A DNA stretch of 22,229 bases, taken from JBFHER01 sp041584055. Its GTDB lineage: Bacteria > Bacteroidota > Bacteroidia > Bacteroidales > UBA5342. Under the pieces are notes generated by a model that saw only the letters and a list, made by a program, of their open reading frames with translations, was not told the DNA's origin and made no database searches. How positions within the stretch are numbered: the stretch's first letter is position 1; each line of letters starts with the position of its first letter. The stretch spans positions 1 to 22,229 of the forward strand of contig JBFHER010000028.1 in the NCBI GenBank assembly GCA_041584055.1. Reading direction: 5' to 3'. The translations under genes were made by a program, and so were the position numbers. Below, in pieces: positions 1 to 8,227 of this stretch.

Positions 1-414
1 ATCCAGACGATTCACATAGGGAGCCACCCAATCCGCTCCGGCCCTGGCTGCTACCATTGCCTGCTGTTGCGTAAAGATTGCGGTGGCCGTCACGTTAATG
101 CCTGCATCTTTGATCATTGACATTGCTCTGTATCCTTCTTCCGACACAGGTATTTTAGCAAAGTAATTATCTCCAAGGCTAAACATCTTTTTGTAAGCAA
201 TGGCCTCGCGCAGCATGTCTTCAGCCTTACGGCTGATCATTTGAACATGCAACATTTTATCTCCAACGAGATCCACCAATTCAGGAAGAATCTGAGACAT
301 GGGCTTCTTCTCCATTGCAATAATGGTCGGATTGGTTGTAACACCTGCGATCGGGAAATAACGAAACAGTTTCGTTAATTCTTCAATGTTTGCAGTATCA
401 GCTAAATAAAACAT
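1..414 (-). CDS. Fructose-6-phosphate aldolase / transaldolase-like protein, C-terminal part missing (runs off left edge)
   Basis: My translation of the minus strand gives 138 codons starting at ATG 414-412 with no stop before the window edge. The N-terminus (MFYLADTANIEEL), the block FPIAGVTTNPTII (residues 20-32) and AKIPVS (86-91, with K87 as the probable Schiff-base lysine) match the small decameric transaldolase/FSA family. The resemblance to E. coli FsaA continues to VAPYVNR near the truncation. Family members are about 220 residues, so roughly 80 residues lie outside. FSA enzymes split fructose 6-phosphate into dihydroxyacetone and glyceraldehyde 3-phosphate and also accept hydroxyacetone-type donors; relatives are true transaldolases. 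The gene starts 10 nt after the upstream dehydrogenase and is the last operon member visible. Family is confident; substrate is inferred only from neighbours. Confidence 0.9.
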   Translation of the reverse strand, partial: MFYLADTANIEELTKLFRYFPIAGVTTNPTIIAMEKKPMSQILPELVDLVGDKMLHVQMISRKAEDMLREAIAYKKMFSLGDNYFAKIPVSEEGYRAMSMIKDAGINVTATAIFTQQQAMVAARAGADWVAPYVNRLD

Positions 415-424
415 GAATGTAACT

Positions 425-1705
425 TTATATCTTTAAACGATTGGCATTTTCAAGGAGAAAGGCTTCAGCCTCAACACTCCACAAGCCCATATGACGTGCG
501 CAAATGGCATCTAATTCTGCAAAAACAGGATTTTTCTTACCCAGTTCTCCAAATTCAGAGATCGGCGTCAAAGGCATTTCAATGTGATTATATATCAATT
601 TCTTTCCTCCGGGAATGTTAGGAAGATCCAAAGTAGCAGCAGGAACAGCATTTAATCCGCCGATATGAGTTACCAGGCCGGCAGGATCAAGTCCTTTGGT
701 CATAATCTCCAACGCTTCCTTCATGTCATCCGTGTTTCCACCTGAAGTTCCTACAATATGTGTATACGCATAATGCACATTGTAAAAGTTCATTTTTGCA
801 GAAAAACCTGTATTTGATGGTCCGGCAAAAAAGTTTAGACAGCCATCAAATCCTAGAATTGCATCCCCTTGTTCTACAACAGGAGCGACAGGAGCAAAAA
901 CAAATACATCATTGTATCCTTCACCACCTGTTAATGCTTTCAGCCCTTCAACTGGATCATCCATCTCTGCGGTGTTTACATATCTCAGGTCTATGCCTCG
1001 TTCTTTTGCAAATTCAACAGTATATAAGCTGGCTGCTCTGTCCAATCGGGTTTGATCAATATCTGTAACAACCATCAAAGATGGTTTTCTGTCTTCTCGA
1101 CGTAAAGCATAATTAATTGCTGCAAGGCCCATGGGTCCCACACCTGCAAGGATGGCCATTTTGCCGCCGTCCACAATTTCCATATCATGCACGTAGCTTC
1201 CCGCACGTGTGTGATAATTAGCATGCATTGCTCCAATCACACAACTCAAAGGTTCAGCCAATGATGCAGGGTAATAGCCAGGTCCCTCATAAGCGAGCAG
1301 GCAATCCTGAACCAACACATCTTTAGGAATCACAACATAGGTTGAGTCGCCACCAATGTATTGATAAGAATATCCCGGTGCACTTAAAATACCCACTGGG
1401 CCTTCTTCGTAATAAATTGCAGGCTGAATAGAAAATTTCTGACCCGCTTTAAATTTATTTTTCCATTTTGCTCCTACCTCAACAATTTCACCCGCAAATT
1501 CGTGTCCAATGATAATCGGATTTGTTGCGATATCATTCGGCACTCTTTTGTGATCAGAGGCTTGATTTGCAGCTTTATAACTTGACATACATAAACTGTC
1601 GGTCACTACTTTTGCTAACACCTCATCGTCTGAGATGGCCGGCAATTCGAACTCTTCTACCCGAAGATCCTGTTTGCCGTATAATCTTACTGCTTTCGTT
1701 TTCAT
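425..1705 (-). CDS. Zinc-dependent medium-chain dehydrogenase, L-sorbose-1-phosphate reductase (SorE)-like
   Basis: A 426-residue MDR-superfamily oxidoreductase. I start it at ATG 1705 (MKTKAVRLYG); the longer reading begins at TTG 1726 and adds seven residues that do not look like the family. Catalytic-zinc candidates are C39 and the GHE motif at 67-69, and an SLAEPLSC segment follows. A Rossmann motif AGVGPMGLAA is followed by an acidic TDID segment, suggesting NAD(H). The four-cysteine structural zinc loop of classical alcohol dehydrogenases is absent, and an insert rich in Tyr/Gly (APGYSYQYIGG) takes that region, as I recall for sorbose-1-phosphate reductases. Such enzymes interconvert a ketose 1-phosphate and a hexitol 6-phosphate, which would pair with the SDR upstream. 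It is separated from the SDR by 201 nt and from the aldolase by 10 nt. The specific substrate is inferred. Confidence 0.8.
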   Translation of the reverse strand: MKTKAVRLYGKQDLRVEEFELPAISDDEVLAKVVTDSLCMSSYKAANQASDHKRVPNDIATNPIIIGHEFAGEIVEVGAKWKNKFKAGQKFSIQPAIYYEEGPVGILSAPGYSYQYIGGDSTYVVIPKDVLVQDCLLAYEGPGYYPASLAEPLSCVIGAMHANYHTRAGSYVHDMEIVDGGKMAILAGVGPMGLAAINYALRREDRKPSLMVVTDIDQTRLDRAASLYTVEFAKERGIDLRYVNTAEMDDPVEGLKALTGGEGYNDVFVFAPVAPVVEQGDAILGFDGCLNFFAGPSNTGFSAKMNFYNVHYAYTHIVGTSGGNTDDMKEALEIMTKGLDPAGLVTHIGGLNAVPAATLDLPNIPGGKKLIYNHIEMPLTPISEFGELGKKNPVFAELDAICARHMGLWSVEAEAFLLENANRLKI

Positions 1706-1906
1706 TTCTATAAAATCAAGATGCAAAAACCAGAAATCAAGATTGATTCAGGTTTTGCTTGTTGTTATTTTTGAGTATTACGTATCAAGATGTGAGATTT
1801 TAAACTTTATGTCTCCTTAACTACGCTTTATTTTAATTCAGTTGCTAAAGATAATACAGTAGAACGTTTATCCTAATCCTTCCACGTTTTACATCTTTAA
1901 CCTTCT
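1706..1906 (-). other. Long intercistronic gap inside the operon, possible weak internal promoter
   Basis: At 201 nt this is by far the largest gap in the seven-gene operon. It is AT-rich. It holds a TATCTTTA box (minus strand, 1853-1846) close to the Bacteroidetes -7 consensus TAnnTTTG, but no good TTG element at the expected distance. The octamer ATCAAGAT occurs three times (1715-1722, 1736-1743, 1784-1791). No strong terminator hairpin was seen. The last two genes could therefore have an additional weak promoter, which is a guess. Confidence 0.3.
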
Positions 1907-3040
1907 TTATTTCAACATCTCCTGTCCACCGGTAACGGGAACCGCCTGACCTGTTTCGTATTCCTGTTCCATGATGTAATAGACTGCGCGCATCACATCA
2001 ATTACAGTACAACCTCTTCCCGCAGGAACCTGTGCCTCATAAAACGCTTTCACATCATCAATGGTTTTAGCACCTTTCACTTTTCCTGCATTTAGATACT
2101 GAACAAACAGGCCTGTTTTTGGATCACTCCACAAAGGTCCGTCAAAAAAGTTACCCGGACAAATAGAGTTCACTTTAATTCTCGACGGCATTAACTCCAA
2201 TGCAAACGACTGTGTTAAACCAATGCCACCAAACTTTCCACCGGCATAGGCAAAATTGCGATTGCTTCCTTTTAAGCCTGATTTAGAATTTATTTGTATG
2301 ATGTCGCCATAATATCCTTTCTTATTTGCGGTTTGCAGTTTCAACACTTTGGAAGCTGCCTTGGCGCAATAAAAGTAACCGGCATAATTCACTTTGGTCA
2401 TGAACTCGAAGGTTGCAGGATCCATTTCATCGAGTCCTCCGGCACGCAGAACACCCGCATTTGAGATAAATACATCGAAACCTCCAAATTCGCGTACAGT
2501 TTCATAAATCAGATTCTCAACGGATTCCAGGTTAGACACATCAACCTTCACAAAAACAGCTTTGTTATTTCCTGCTTTCTCGTTCAATTCTGCAGCAAAT
2601 TCGCGTCCTTTTTCTTCGTTCAGATCGGCAATAACAACATTGGCACCATCGGCCATCATATATTCCACCAATCCACCACCAAAGCCCTGAGCTCCTCCGG
2701 TTATGATTGCTGTTTTACCCACACCTCTGCCATTGCCTGGTTCAAATGCATTGCATGATCCCTTGCTTAACAATTGTTCCACTTGAAACGGTGTTTCTGC
2801 CACTGCTACCAAACCAAGACCTGCCAGATTGATCAAGCCGGGCAAGGTTCCATTTTTTGAAGCATAGTTTTCTGCCGCCAACTTGATGGCCGCAATTACT
2901 TTTTGTGAATCATCCGAAGCATCCACATTTATTTGGGCCATGGATGCATCTGATTGTTCTGATATCTTTGCTACTTTCACCTGATCCTGTGATAAGATCA
3001 TGCGGATTGCAGGAAGAATTTCAATTATCTTATTATTCAT
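1907..3040 (-). CDS. SDR oxidoreductase, sorbitol-6-phosphate 2-dehydrogenase (SrlD)-like, with N-terminal extension
   Basis: A 377-residue protein whose residues 107-377 form a short-chain dehydrogenase. Visible elements are the dinucleotide motif TGGAQGFG (114-121), NAG (194-196), catalytic serines in NSKSG (251-255) and YAGGK (Y265, K269). The segments INSKSG, KFGGIGLTQS and VPAGRGCTVIDV, and the C-terminal YETGQAVPVTGGQ, closely resemble E. coli SrlD, which oxidises D-glucitol 6-phosphate to fructose 6-phosphate. Normal SrlD is about 260 residues; here about 105 extra residues precede it. The extension contains LINLAGLGLVAV, which resembles the end of the class II aldolase part of aldolase-SDR fusion proteins and may be a relic. 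It lies 13 nt after the PHP gene. Its product would be a natural substrate for the FSA-type aldolase in the same operon. SDR fold certain; substrate probable. Confidence 0.85.
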   Translation of the reverse strand: MNNKIIEILPAIRMILSQDQVKVAKISEQSDASMAQINVDASDDSQKVIAAIKLAAENYASKNGTLPGLINLAGLGLVAVAETPFQVEQLLSKGSCNAFEPGNGRGVGKTAIITGGAQGFGGGLVEYMMADGANVVIADLNEEKGREFAAELNEKAGNNKAVFVKVDVSNLESVENLIYETVREFGGFDVFISNAGVLRAGGLDEMDPATFEFMTKVNYAGYFYCAKAASKVLKLQTANKKGYYGDIIQINSKSGLKGSNRNFAYAGGKFGGIGLTQSFALELMPSRIKVNSICPGNFFDGPLWSDPKTGLFVQYLNAGKVKGAKTIDDVKAFYEAQVPAGRGCTVIDVMRAVYYIMEQEYETGQAVPVTGGQEMLK

Positions 3041-3053
3041 TTTTATGTTCTTA

Positions 3054-4277
3054 TCAAATTATTTTTCCGATGACAGCATGACCTAATTCTGCGAACTCGT
3101 CCAGACTCATGCCACTGATTTCACCTTTTTCATTCACATAACCTGTTTTGCCATTGGCCACAAGGTACTGATGTGCTGCAACCACGCAAGCGCCATTATA
3201 GGCAAGTTCCTTCAGTTCATAATCAAGAGCAACACCCCCGGTTGTTTCAATGGTCAGAGGAATTAAATCCGGTGTATTATGTTCCGTTCCAAAAGTAACC
3301 AACATACCTTTTTCCCAGAAAAACATTGCGTATTCCTTCAATAATTTAAGGTTGTTCCGATTTGGAATAAACTCAATGGAATGGATTCCCCTTTCCTTAA
3401 GTTTCTTGAACAACACGTTTTTATCTTTTTCGAAATCTGTGTACTCCCCTTTTGGATTGTCTGCGAGCAAAGGATAAGTAGGAATTCCACCGGCATTTAA
3501 AATAATTTCCTTAATTTCCTGTACGCTTAGGAATGCTTTTGGGTCCTCTTCAACAAAGGCTTTACCTCCTGCCTTCAGGAGCATGCCGCGCAACTCATTC
3601 TCAACATCCGAATTGTTATTAAAATCGGCCTTCGGACTTTTACCGGAGTAAAGTTTTGTAAGGAAGGACATCCGTTCTTCAAGGGTCCCATATTTCTTAA
3701 AAACACGAACACGAATGGCTTTTGCAATATGACGTTCCCGGACCTGATCCACTGCATAATTTTCAAAGATCTCTTCCATTGTTATGCGAATGTCTGAACC
3801 AATTTCCTCAAACAACAGGTTTGTTTTATCAAGCATTGCTGAAACCTGTTGAAAGGTTTCTGCCTTTACAGCCTTTAACTTTGACGCATAAGGTTCATCC
3901 AATTTTGGAGGAAAAGCCAATCCTTTTCCTGACAAATAGGTTCTTCCCGGATTACCTGGGTCATTCACCTTTAATCCTGCTTTCTGAAATTCGATATCAA
4001 GGCCAATAAACTCTATGTTAAACAATGGAAATACCTTGTTCACATATGCCAGTCGTGCAAACTCCTCGTAACCATCCGTCGTATAAAAGTCATTTATACC
4101 CAGCACCTTCACATTTTCTTTTCCGGCCATCTCAAAGATTTGCGGAATATCTTTAAATGCACTAAACGAATAAGGGGTATGAATATGTGCGTTGACGTTA
4201 TAAATCTTATGATTTTCCCAACATCCCGACCATGCCAAAAGCTCTTCTTTACCAGGTAATTTTTTTAATGGATTCAT
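3054..4277 (-). CDS. PHP-domain metal-dependent hydrolase (probable phosphoesterase)
   Basis: A 407-residue protein from ATG 4277; the longer reading starts at TTG 4346 and overlaps an intercistronic hairpin, so I reject it. The N-terminal HxH pair (NAHIHTPYS, H31 and H33), D63 in GINDF, E89 in NIEF and a late EH pair (E332, H333 in TEHNTPD) match the metal-ligand layout of polymerase-and-histidinol-phosphatase (PHP) domains. Between about residues 100 and 250 there is a charged, mostly helical insertion not found in minimal PHP phosphatases. PHP proteins bind up to three metals and hydrolyse phosphoesters, from histidinol phosphate to nucleotides. No signal peptide is visible, so it is cytoplasmic. 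Its place between E1 and two sugar-phosphate dehydrogenases suggests it acts on a pathway phosphoester or related bond, which is inference. Confidence 0.75.
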   Translation of the reverse strand: MNPLKKLPGKEELLAWSGCWENHKIYNVNAHIHTPYSFSAFKDIPQIFEMAGKENVKVLGINDFYTTDGYEEFARLAYVNKVFPLFNIEFIGLDIEFQKAGLKVNDPGNPGRTYLSGKGLAFPPKLDEPYASKLKAVKAETFQQVSAMLDKTNLLFEEIGSDIRITMEEIFENYAVDQVRERHIAKAIRVRVFKKYGTLEERMSFLTKLYSGKSPKADFNNNSDVENELRGMLLKAGGKAFVEEDPKAFLSVQEIKEIILNAGGIPTYPLLADNPKGEYTDFEKDKNVLFKKLKERGIHSIEFIPNRNNLKLLKEYAMFFWEKGMLVTFGTEHNTPDLIPLTIETTGGVALDYELKELAYNGACVVAAHQYLVANGKTGYVNEKGEISGMSLDEFAELGHAVIGKII

Positions 4278-4300
4278 TCTTATTATTTTTAAGGAAATTA

Positions 4301-4331
4301 AAAGGAAAGCAGGACATGCCCGCTCTCCTTT
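4301..4331 (-). terminator. Intercistronic hairpin between the E1 and PHP genes (attenuator, leaky terminator or mRNA-processing element)
   Basis: Arms 4301-4313 and 4319-4331 can form a 13-bp stem (two G-U wobbles) with a five-base loop. It starts 23 nt after the E1 stop codon and ends 23 nt before the PHP start. On the minus strand it is followed by TTTT, AATTT and further A/T-rich sequence rather than a clean U-run, so partial termination or 3'-end protection of the upstream E2-E3-E1 message is more likely than full termination. Confidence 0.5.
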
Positions 4332-4354
4332 CAATGATCTAATCAACCAAATTA

Positions 4355-6823
4355 TTAAATTCCTAATTTACTTCTTCTGATTTTTTCTGCATTCGTGAAA
4401 TTGTTTTTCACAACATGTCCTTTCAAAGGTACAATCTTTTCATGAATTGCATCAATAATCCACTCAGCACAAGGGAAGAAATAATCTTCAAGTTCATAGG
4501 CCGGCGTAATCCAGTTACGTGAACCCACAACCACAGGAGGTGCATCCAATTCATCGAAGGCCATCTCCGTTAAATTCTGGGCCATGTCTTTCAGGAATGA
4601 TCCTCTTTCATTGGCATCACTTGTTAGTACAATGCGACCTGTTTTCTTAAGTGACTCAATCACAGGCTCATAGTTGAAAGGAACAATTGAACGAGCGTCA
4701 ATTACCTCAGCAGACATGCCATACTTTTCTTCCAGCTCTTTCGCTGCATCCAATGCGCGATAAACAGTTGCTCCGATCGACAGGATGGTAATATCTTTTC
4801 CTTCTTTCTTTACATCTGGTTCACCGAATGGAATTTCATAATATTCTTCAGGAACACCTTCTGTATGAAATTGCTCTCCAATGTCATAGATGCGCTGACT
4901 TTCAAAGAAAATAACAGGATCTGTTCCCTGCAGTGCAGCATTCATCAATCCTTTGGCGTCATAAGGCGTTGCAGGGAAACACACTTTCAACCCGGGGATA
5001 TGTGCCACCAGTGATGACCAATCCTGAGAGTGCTGTGCACCATATTTTGATCCTACAGAAACACGCATTACCACAGGCATTTTAATCACGTTACCTGACA
5101 TTGCCTGCCATTTAGGTAACTGATTGAATACCTCATCTCCACATCTTCCAAGGAAATCACAATACATGATTTCAGGAATAACACGTCCACCACACATGGC
5201 ATATCCAATGGCAGTACCAACGATGGATGCTTCTGAAATTGGTGAGTTAAAAAGTCTTTGGTAAGGCAGCGCCTCGGTTAACCCGCGATAAACAGCAAAT
5301 GCGCCTCCCCAATCACGGTTCTCTTCACCATAGGCAATCAAAGTAGGATCTTTGTAGAAACGGTCTACAATCGCTTCAAACAATCCATCTTTTAATTGAT
5401 ATTGCTTTAATTTTGAAAATGGTTTTCCATCTTTATCAAAAGCATAGCGTTCCTTATTACTGATTTGTTTTACCCTTGGATTTTCTTCCATTGGATGATT
5501 AACCTCAACAGGGCGGTCTTCCATTTTATCTACACTTCCTTTTGAGAACATCATGTCACCAATCAGTTCAGGGTGTTTTTGAAGATCCATGCGAGGAGAA
5601 ACCTCATCATTAATGGCCAGTTTCATTGCATATTTCATCAATTCGGTGATATCTGAACCAATGCCGTCAAGTTCTGCCTGTGTTGCAATGCCTGCAGAAA
5701 TCAGTTCTTTTCCGAACGAAGCAATACAATCCTGAGCTTCCCAGGCTTCCACCTCTTCTTTTGAACGATAAGATGATGCATCAGAAGGAGAGTGACCACT
5801 GTAGCGATATGTTAACACATCCAGTAATACGGGTCCTTTCTTATCTGCAATCAATTCCATCTTACGCTTATACGCATCGATAACAGCCAATGGATTGTAT
5901 CCATCCACACGCTCTGCGTGCATACTGTCGCGGTTAACACCGGCACCAATACGTGCGGCAACATCATATCCCATGGTTTCGCCACAAGTTTGACCGCCCA
6001 TTCCGTACTGGTTGTTCATTATGTTGAAGATAATGGGTAAACCACCTTTATAGGCACCTTCCCATAACTGCTCGAACTGATCCATTGAAGCAAAAGACAA
6101 TCCTTCCCATACAGGTCCACAAGCCATTGACGCATCACCGATATTTGCAACAACGATTCCCTTTTTTTGATTCACCTTTTTGAACAATGCGGCCCCAACT
6201 GCGATATCACCTGAACCACCAACAATGGCGTTGTTTGGATATACGCCAAATGGTGTAAAAAAGGCGTGCATTGAACCACCCAATCCTTTGTTAAAACCTG
6301 TTTCGCGGGCAAACACCTCAGCAAGTGTACCATAAATAAGGAAACGACGTGCCAACGATTTTAAATCGCCTTCATGCCCTTGCTTTACAATATTCAGGAT
6401 TGTACCATCAAAGAAGTTGGTCATTACATCCTGTAATTCATCATCACTCATTTTATGAATGGCTGACATCCCTTTTGCAAGAATCTCACCGTGTGAACGG
6501 TGCGATCCAAAAATGAAATCATCAACACCAAGGTGATAAGCCATACCAACTGCCGCGCTTTCTTGCCCGATTGACAAGTGAGCTGGTCCTGGATGGTTGT
6601 ACTCTATACCCTCATATTCATTACGTGTTTTGATCAAGTTCAGCATTGTTTCAAACTCACGAATCAATTTCATATCGTGATAAATTGCAATTAGCTGCTC
6701 TTTTGAGAAATTTGATTTCTCTTCCTTGATTGTTTTGTTGTACTGATTTACGGGGATATCCTTGAATTGAACTTTCCCTGCTTTTCTAACCACTGAAGGG
6801 TCAATAAATTGTGATTTTGGCAT
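4355..6823 (-). CDS. Thiamine-diphosphate-dependent 2-oxoacid (or acyloin) dehydrogenase E1, fused alpha-beta subunits
   Basis: An 822-residue E1. The alpha part (about 40-400) shows HPGPAHLSIGQES (77-89), GSHRSHG (106-112), and a diphosphate/Mg motif starting GDAS (229-232) and ending NNQYG (270-274). The beta part (about 475-800) shows YGEEN (498-502, probable catalytic Glu), SPISEASIVGTAIGYAM (527-543), and HSQDW (598-602). The order matches PDH, branched-chain and acetoin dehydrogenase E1 proteins, where alpha and beta are usually separate; fused forms are usually nearer 650-700 residues. Two oddities: the motif reads GDA rather than GDG, and 38 residues separate it from NN, against roughly 26-30 in the family. 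E1 decarboxylates or cleaves its substrate and acylates the lipoyl group of E2, encoded two genes upstream. The E1 is a typical member of a complex with neighbouring E2 and E3; the substrate is unknown. Confidence 0.9.
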   Translation of the reverse strand: MPKSQFIDPSVVRKAGKVQFKDIPVNQYNKTIKEEKSNFSKEQLIAIYHDMKLIREFETMLNLIKTRNEYEGIEYNHPGPAHLSIGQESAAVGMAYHLGVDDFIFGSHRSHGEILAKGMSAIHKMSDDELQDVMTNFFDGTILNIVKQGHEGDLKSLARRFLIYGTLAEVFARETGFNKGLGGSMHAFFTPFGVYPNNAIVGGSGDIAVGAALFKKVNQKKGIVVANIGDASMACGPVWEGLSFASMDQFEQLWEGAYKGGLPIIFNIMNNQYGMGGQTCGETMGYDVAARIGAGVNRDSMHAERVDGYNPLAVIDAYKRKMELIADKKGPVLLDVLTYRYSGHSPSDASSYRSKEEVEAWEAQDCIASFGKELISAGIATQAELDGIGSDITELMKYAMKLAINDEVSPRMDLQKHPELIGDMMFSKGSVDKMEDRPVEVNHPMEENPRVKQISNKERYAFDKDGKPFSKLKQYQLKDGLFEAIVDRFYKDPTLIAYGEENRDWGGAFAVYRGLTEALPYQRLFNSPISEASIVGTAIGYAMCGGRVIPEIMYCDFLGRCGDEVFNQLPKWQAMSGNVIKMPVVMRVSVGSKYGAQHSQDWSSLVAHIPGLKVCFPATPYDAKGLMNAALQGTDPVIFFESQRIYDIGEQFHTEGVPEEYYEIPFGEPDVKKEGKDITILSIGATVYRALDAAKELEEKYGMSAEVIDARSIVPFNYEPVIESLKKTGRIVLTSDANERGSFLKDMAQNLTEMAFDELDAPPVVVGSRNWITPAYELEDYFFPCAEWIIDAIHEKIVPLKGHVVKNNFTNAEKIRRSKLGI

Positions 6824-6855
6824 CGTATTCTATTTTTTTATCTTATAAATGAATG

Positions 6856-8223
6856 TTATGCATGTCCGAAATCGAACACAGTCTCTTTGAATATTTCTGA
6901 AACAGTTGGATGTGGGAAAACCACTTCTTCCATTTCCTTTAAGGTCATTTCTGCCTCAATGGCCAAACATGCTCCGTAAATCATTTCACTGGAAGGATTT
7001 CCCAACATGTGGACCCCTAGCACTTCTCCGTATTTCTTACCAACAAGTACTTTGCAAAGGCCACTTCCGCCTTCGTTTTCGGCAATGAAACGACCGGCAA
7101 AAGCCATTGGCAGTTTTGCGATTCGATATTCAATGTTTTTTTGTTTGGCAACTTCCTCGGTAAGTCCTACACCTGAGATTTCAGGATTTGTATATACCAC
7201 CCCGGGAATGGCATTGTAACGCATTTTGTCTTTTCTTCCCGAGAGGTTATTAACAACCACCTCTCCCTCACGGCTGGCAGTATGTGCAAGCAATGAGAAA
7301 CCGGTCACATCACCAGCTGCATAAACATTTGGCACATTGGTTCGCATGGTTTCATCAACCTTGATTCCACCCCTGAACAATTCAACACCAATGTTTTCAA
7401 GACCGAATCCCTGAGTAACAGGTTTTCTTCCCACGCTCATTAAGATTTTATCGCCCGAGATGATTTCTTCCTTGCCGTCTTTAACAAAAACTACTTTATT
7501 ACCACGAATCTCGGTCACGCGGGACGACAGATTAAAGGTGATTCCTTTCTTCTCGTACATCTGACGCAACATTACGCTCATCTCAACATCCATGCCAGTG
7601 AGAATTTCATCCAACATCTCAACAATGGTCACTTTGGTACCGAGACTGTTAAAGAAACTGGCAAACTCCATGCCTATTACACCGCCACCGATGATCACCA
7701 ATGATTCTGGTTTTTCCTTTAGATTAAGGATTTCACGATTGGTAAGCACCACATCTCCGATTTCTCCGATCCCCGGTATGGGCGGAACAAAAGCTTCCGA
7801 TCCGGTACAGATCAACAGATTTGTAGCAGTGTATTCTTTCCCTTCGGAGGCAATAACAACACCTGCTGAAGACTTGCTTTTGATGACAGCTTCCCCTTTT
7901 ACAGTTTCAACCTTAAACATCTTCATCTTCATTCCAACACCACCAACAAGTTTTTTTACAACCTTTTCCTTGCGGGCCATCATCTTCGCGAAATTAAAAC
8001 CAACGTCTCCAATCTCCAGGCCATACTTGGCACCCCCCACCGCATTATCATACAACTTTGCGCTGTAGAGCAAGGTCTTAGTTGGGATACATCCTTCGTT
8101 CAAACATACACCACCCAACTCTTTTTTCTCAAAAAGAATTACTTTCAGTCCCTTTGCGCCAGCTCTTTCTGCTGCAACATAACCGCCGGGACCACCTCCA
8201 ATTATTGCTAAATCAAACACCAT
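6856..8223 (-). CDS. lpdA: Dihydrolipoamide dehydrogenase (E3)
   Basis: A 455-residue flavoprotein disulfide reductase from ATG 8223, four nt after the E2 stop; the seven-residue longer reading uses TTG inside E2. The FAD-binding motif IIGGGPGG is at residues 7-14, and the redox-active pair sits in CLNEGC (C40 and C45). The NAD-binding motif IIGGGVIGMEFAS lies near the middle. A second FAD contact is AAGDVTG. The C-terminal active-site HPTVSE gives H438 and the Glu five residues on. All catalytic residues of lipoamide dehydrogenases are present. It reoxidises dihydrolipoamide on the E2 of this operon, passing electrons to NAD. A genome normally has another lpd for the housekeeping complexes, so this copy is probably dedicated. 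Very confident in function. Confidence 0.95.
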   Translation of the reverse strand: MVFDLAIIGGGPGGYVAAERAGAKGLKVILFEKKELGGVCLNEGCIPTKTLLYSAKLYDNAVGGAKYGLEIGDVGFNFAKMMARKEKVVKKLVGGVGMKMKMFKVETVKGEAVIKSKSSAGVVIASEGKEYTATNLLICTGSEAFVPPIPGIGEIGDVVLTNREILNLKEKPESLVIIGGGVIGMEFASFFNSLGTKVTIVEMLDEILTGMDVEMSVMLRQMYEKKGITFNLSSRVTEIRGNKVVFVKDGKEEIISGDKILMSVGRKPVTQGFGLENIGVELFRGGIKVDETMRTNVPNVYAAGDVTGFSLLAHTASREGEVVVNNLSGRKDKMRYNAIPGVVYTNPEISGVGLTEEVAKQKNIEYRIAKLPMAFAGRFIAENEGGSGLCKVLVGKKYGEVLGVHMLGNPSSEMIYGACLAIEAEMTLKEMEEVVFPHPTVSEIFKETVFDFGHA

Positions 8224-8227
8224 ATTA

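Noticed and set aside
1..414. Sulfoglycolytic transaldolase as an explanation for the aldolase gene and the operon
   Set aside because: No sulfoquinovosidase, sulfo-sugar isomerase or sulfolactaldehyde enzyme is visible, and the neighbours fit hexitol-phosphate oxidation better. The part outside the window could change this.
1715..1791. Three copies of ATCAAGAT upstream of the SorE-like gene
   Set aside because: Short, unevenly spaced (21 and 48 bp) and AT-rich; could easily be chance. Noted only in the gap description.
4278..4346. Longer N-terminus for the PHP protein
   Set aside because: It needs a TTG start and would be encoded across the intercistronic hairpin. The ATG at 4277 is a better start.
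7592..8068. Open frame of 158 codons on the plus strand opposite the E3 gene
   Set aside because: It lies wholly antisense to a well-conserved enzyme gene and its translation (Ser/Pro/Thr-rich, no domain) is typical of a shadow frame.
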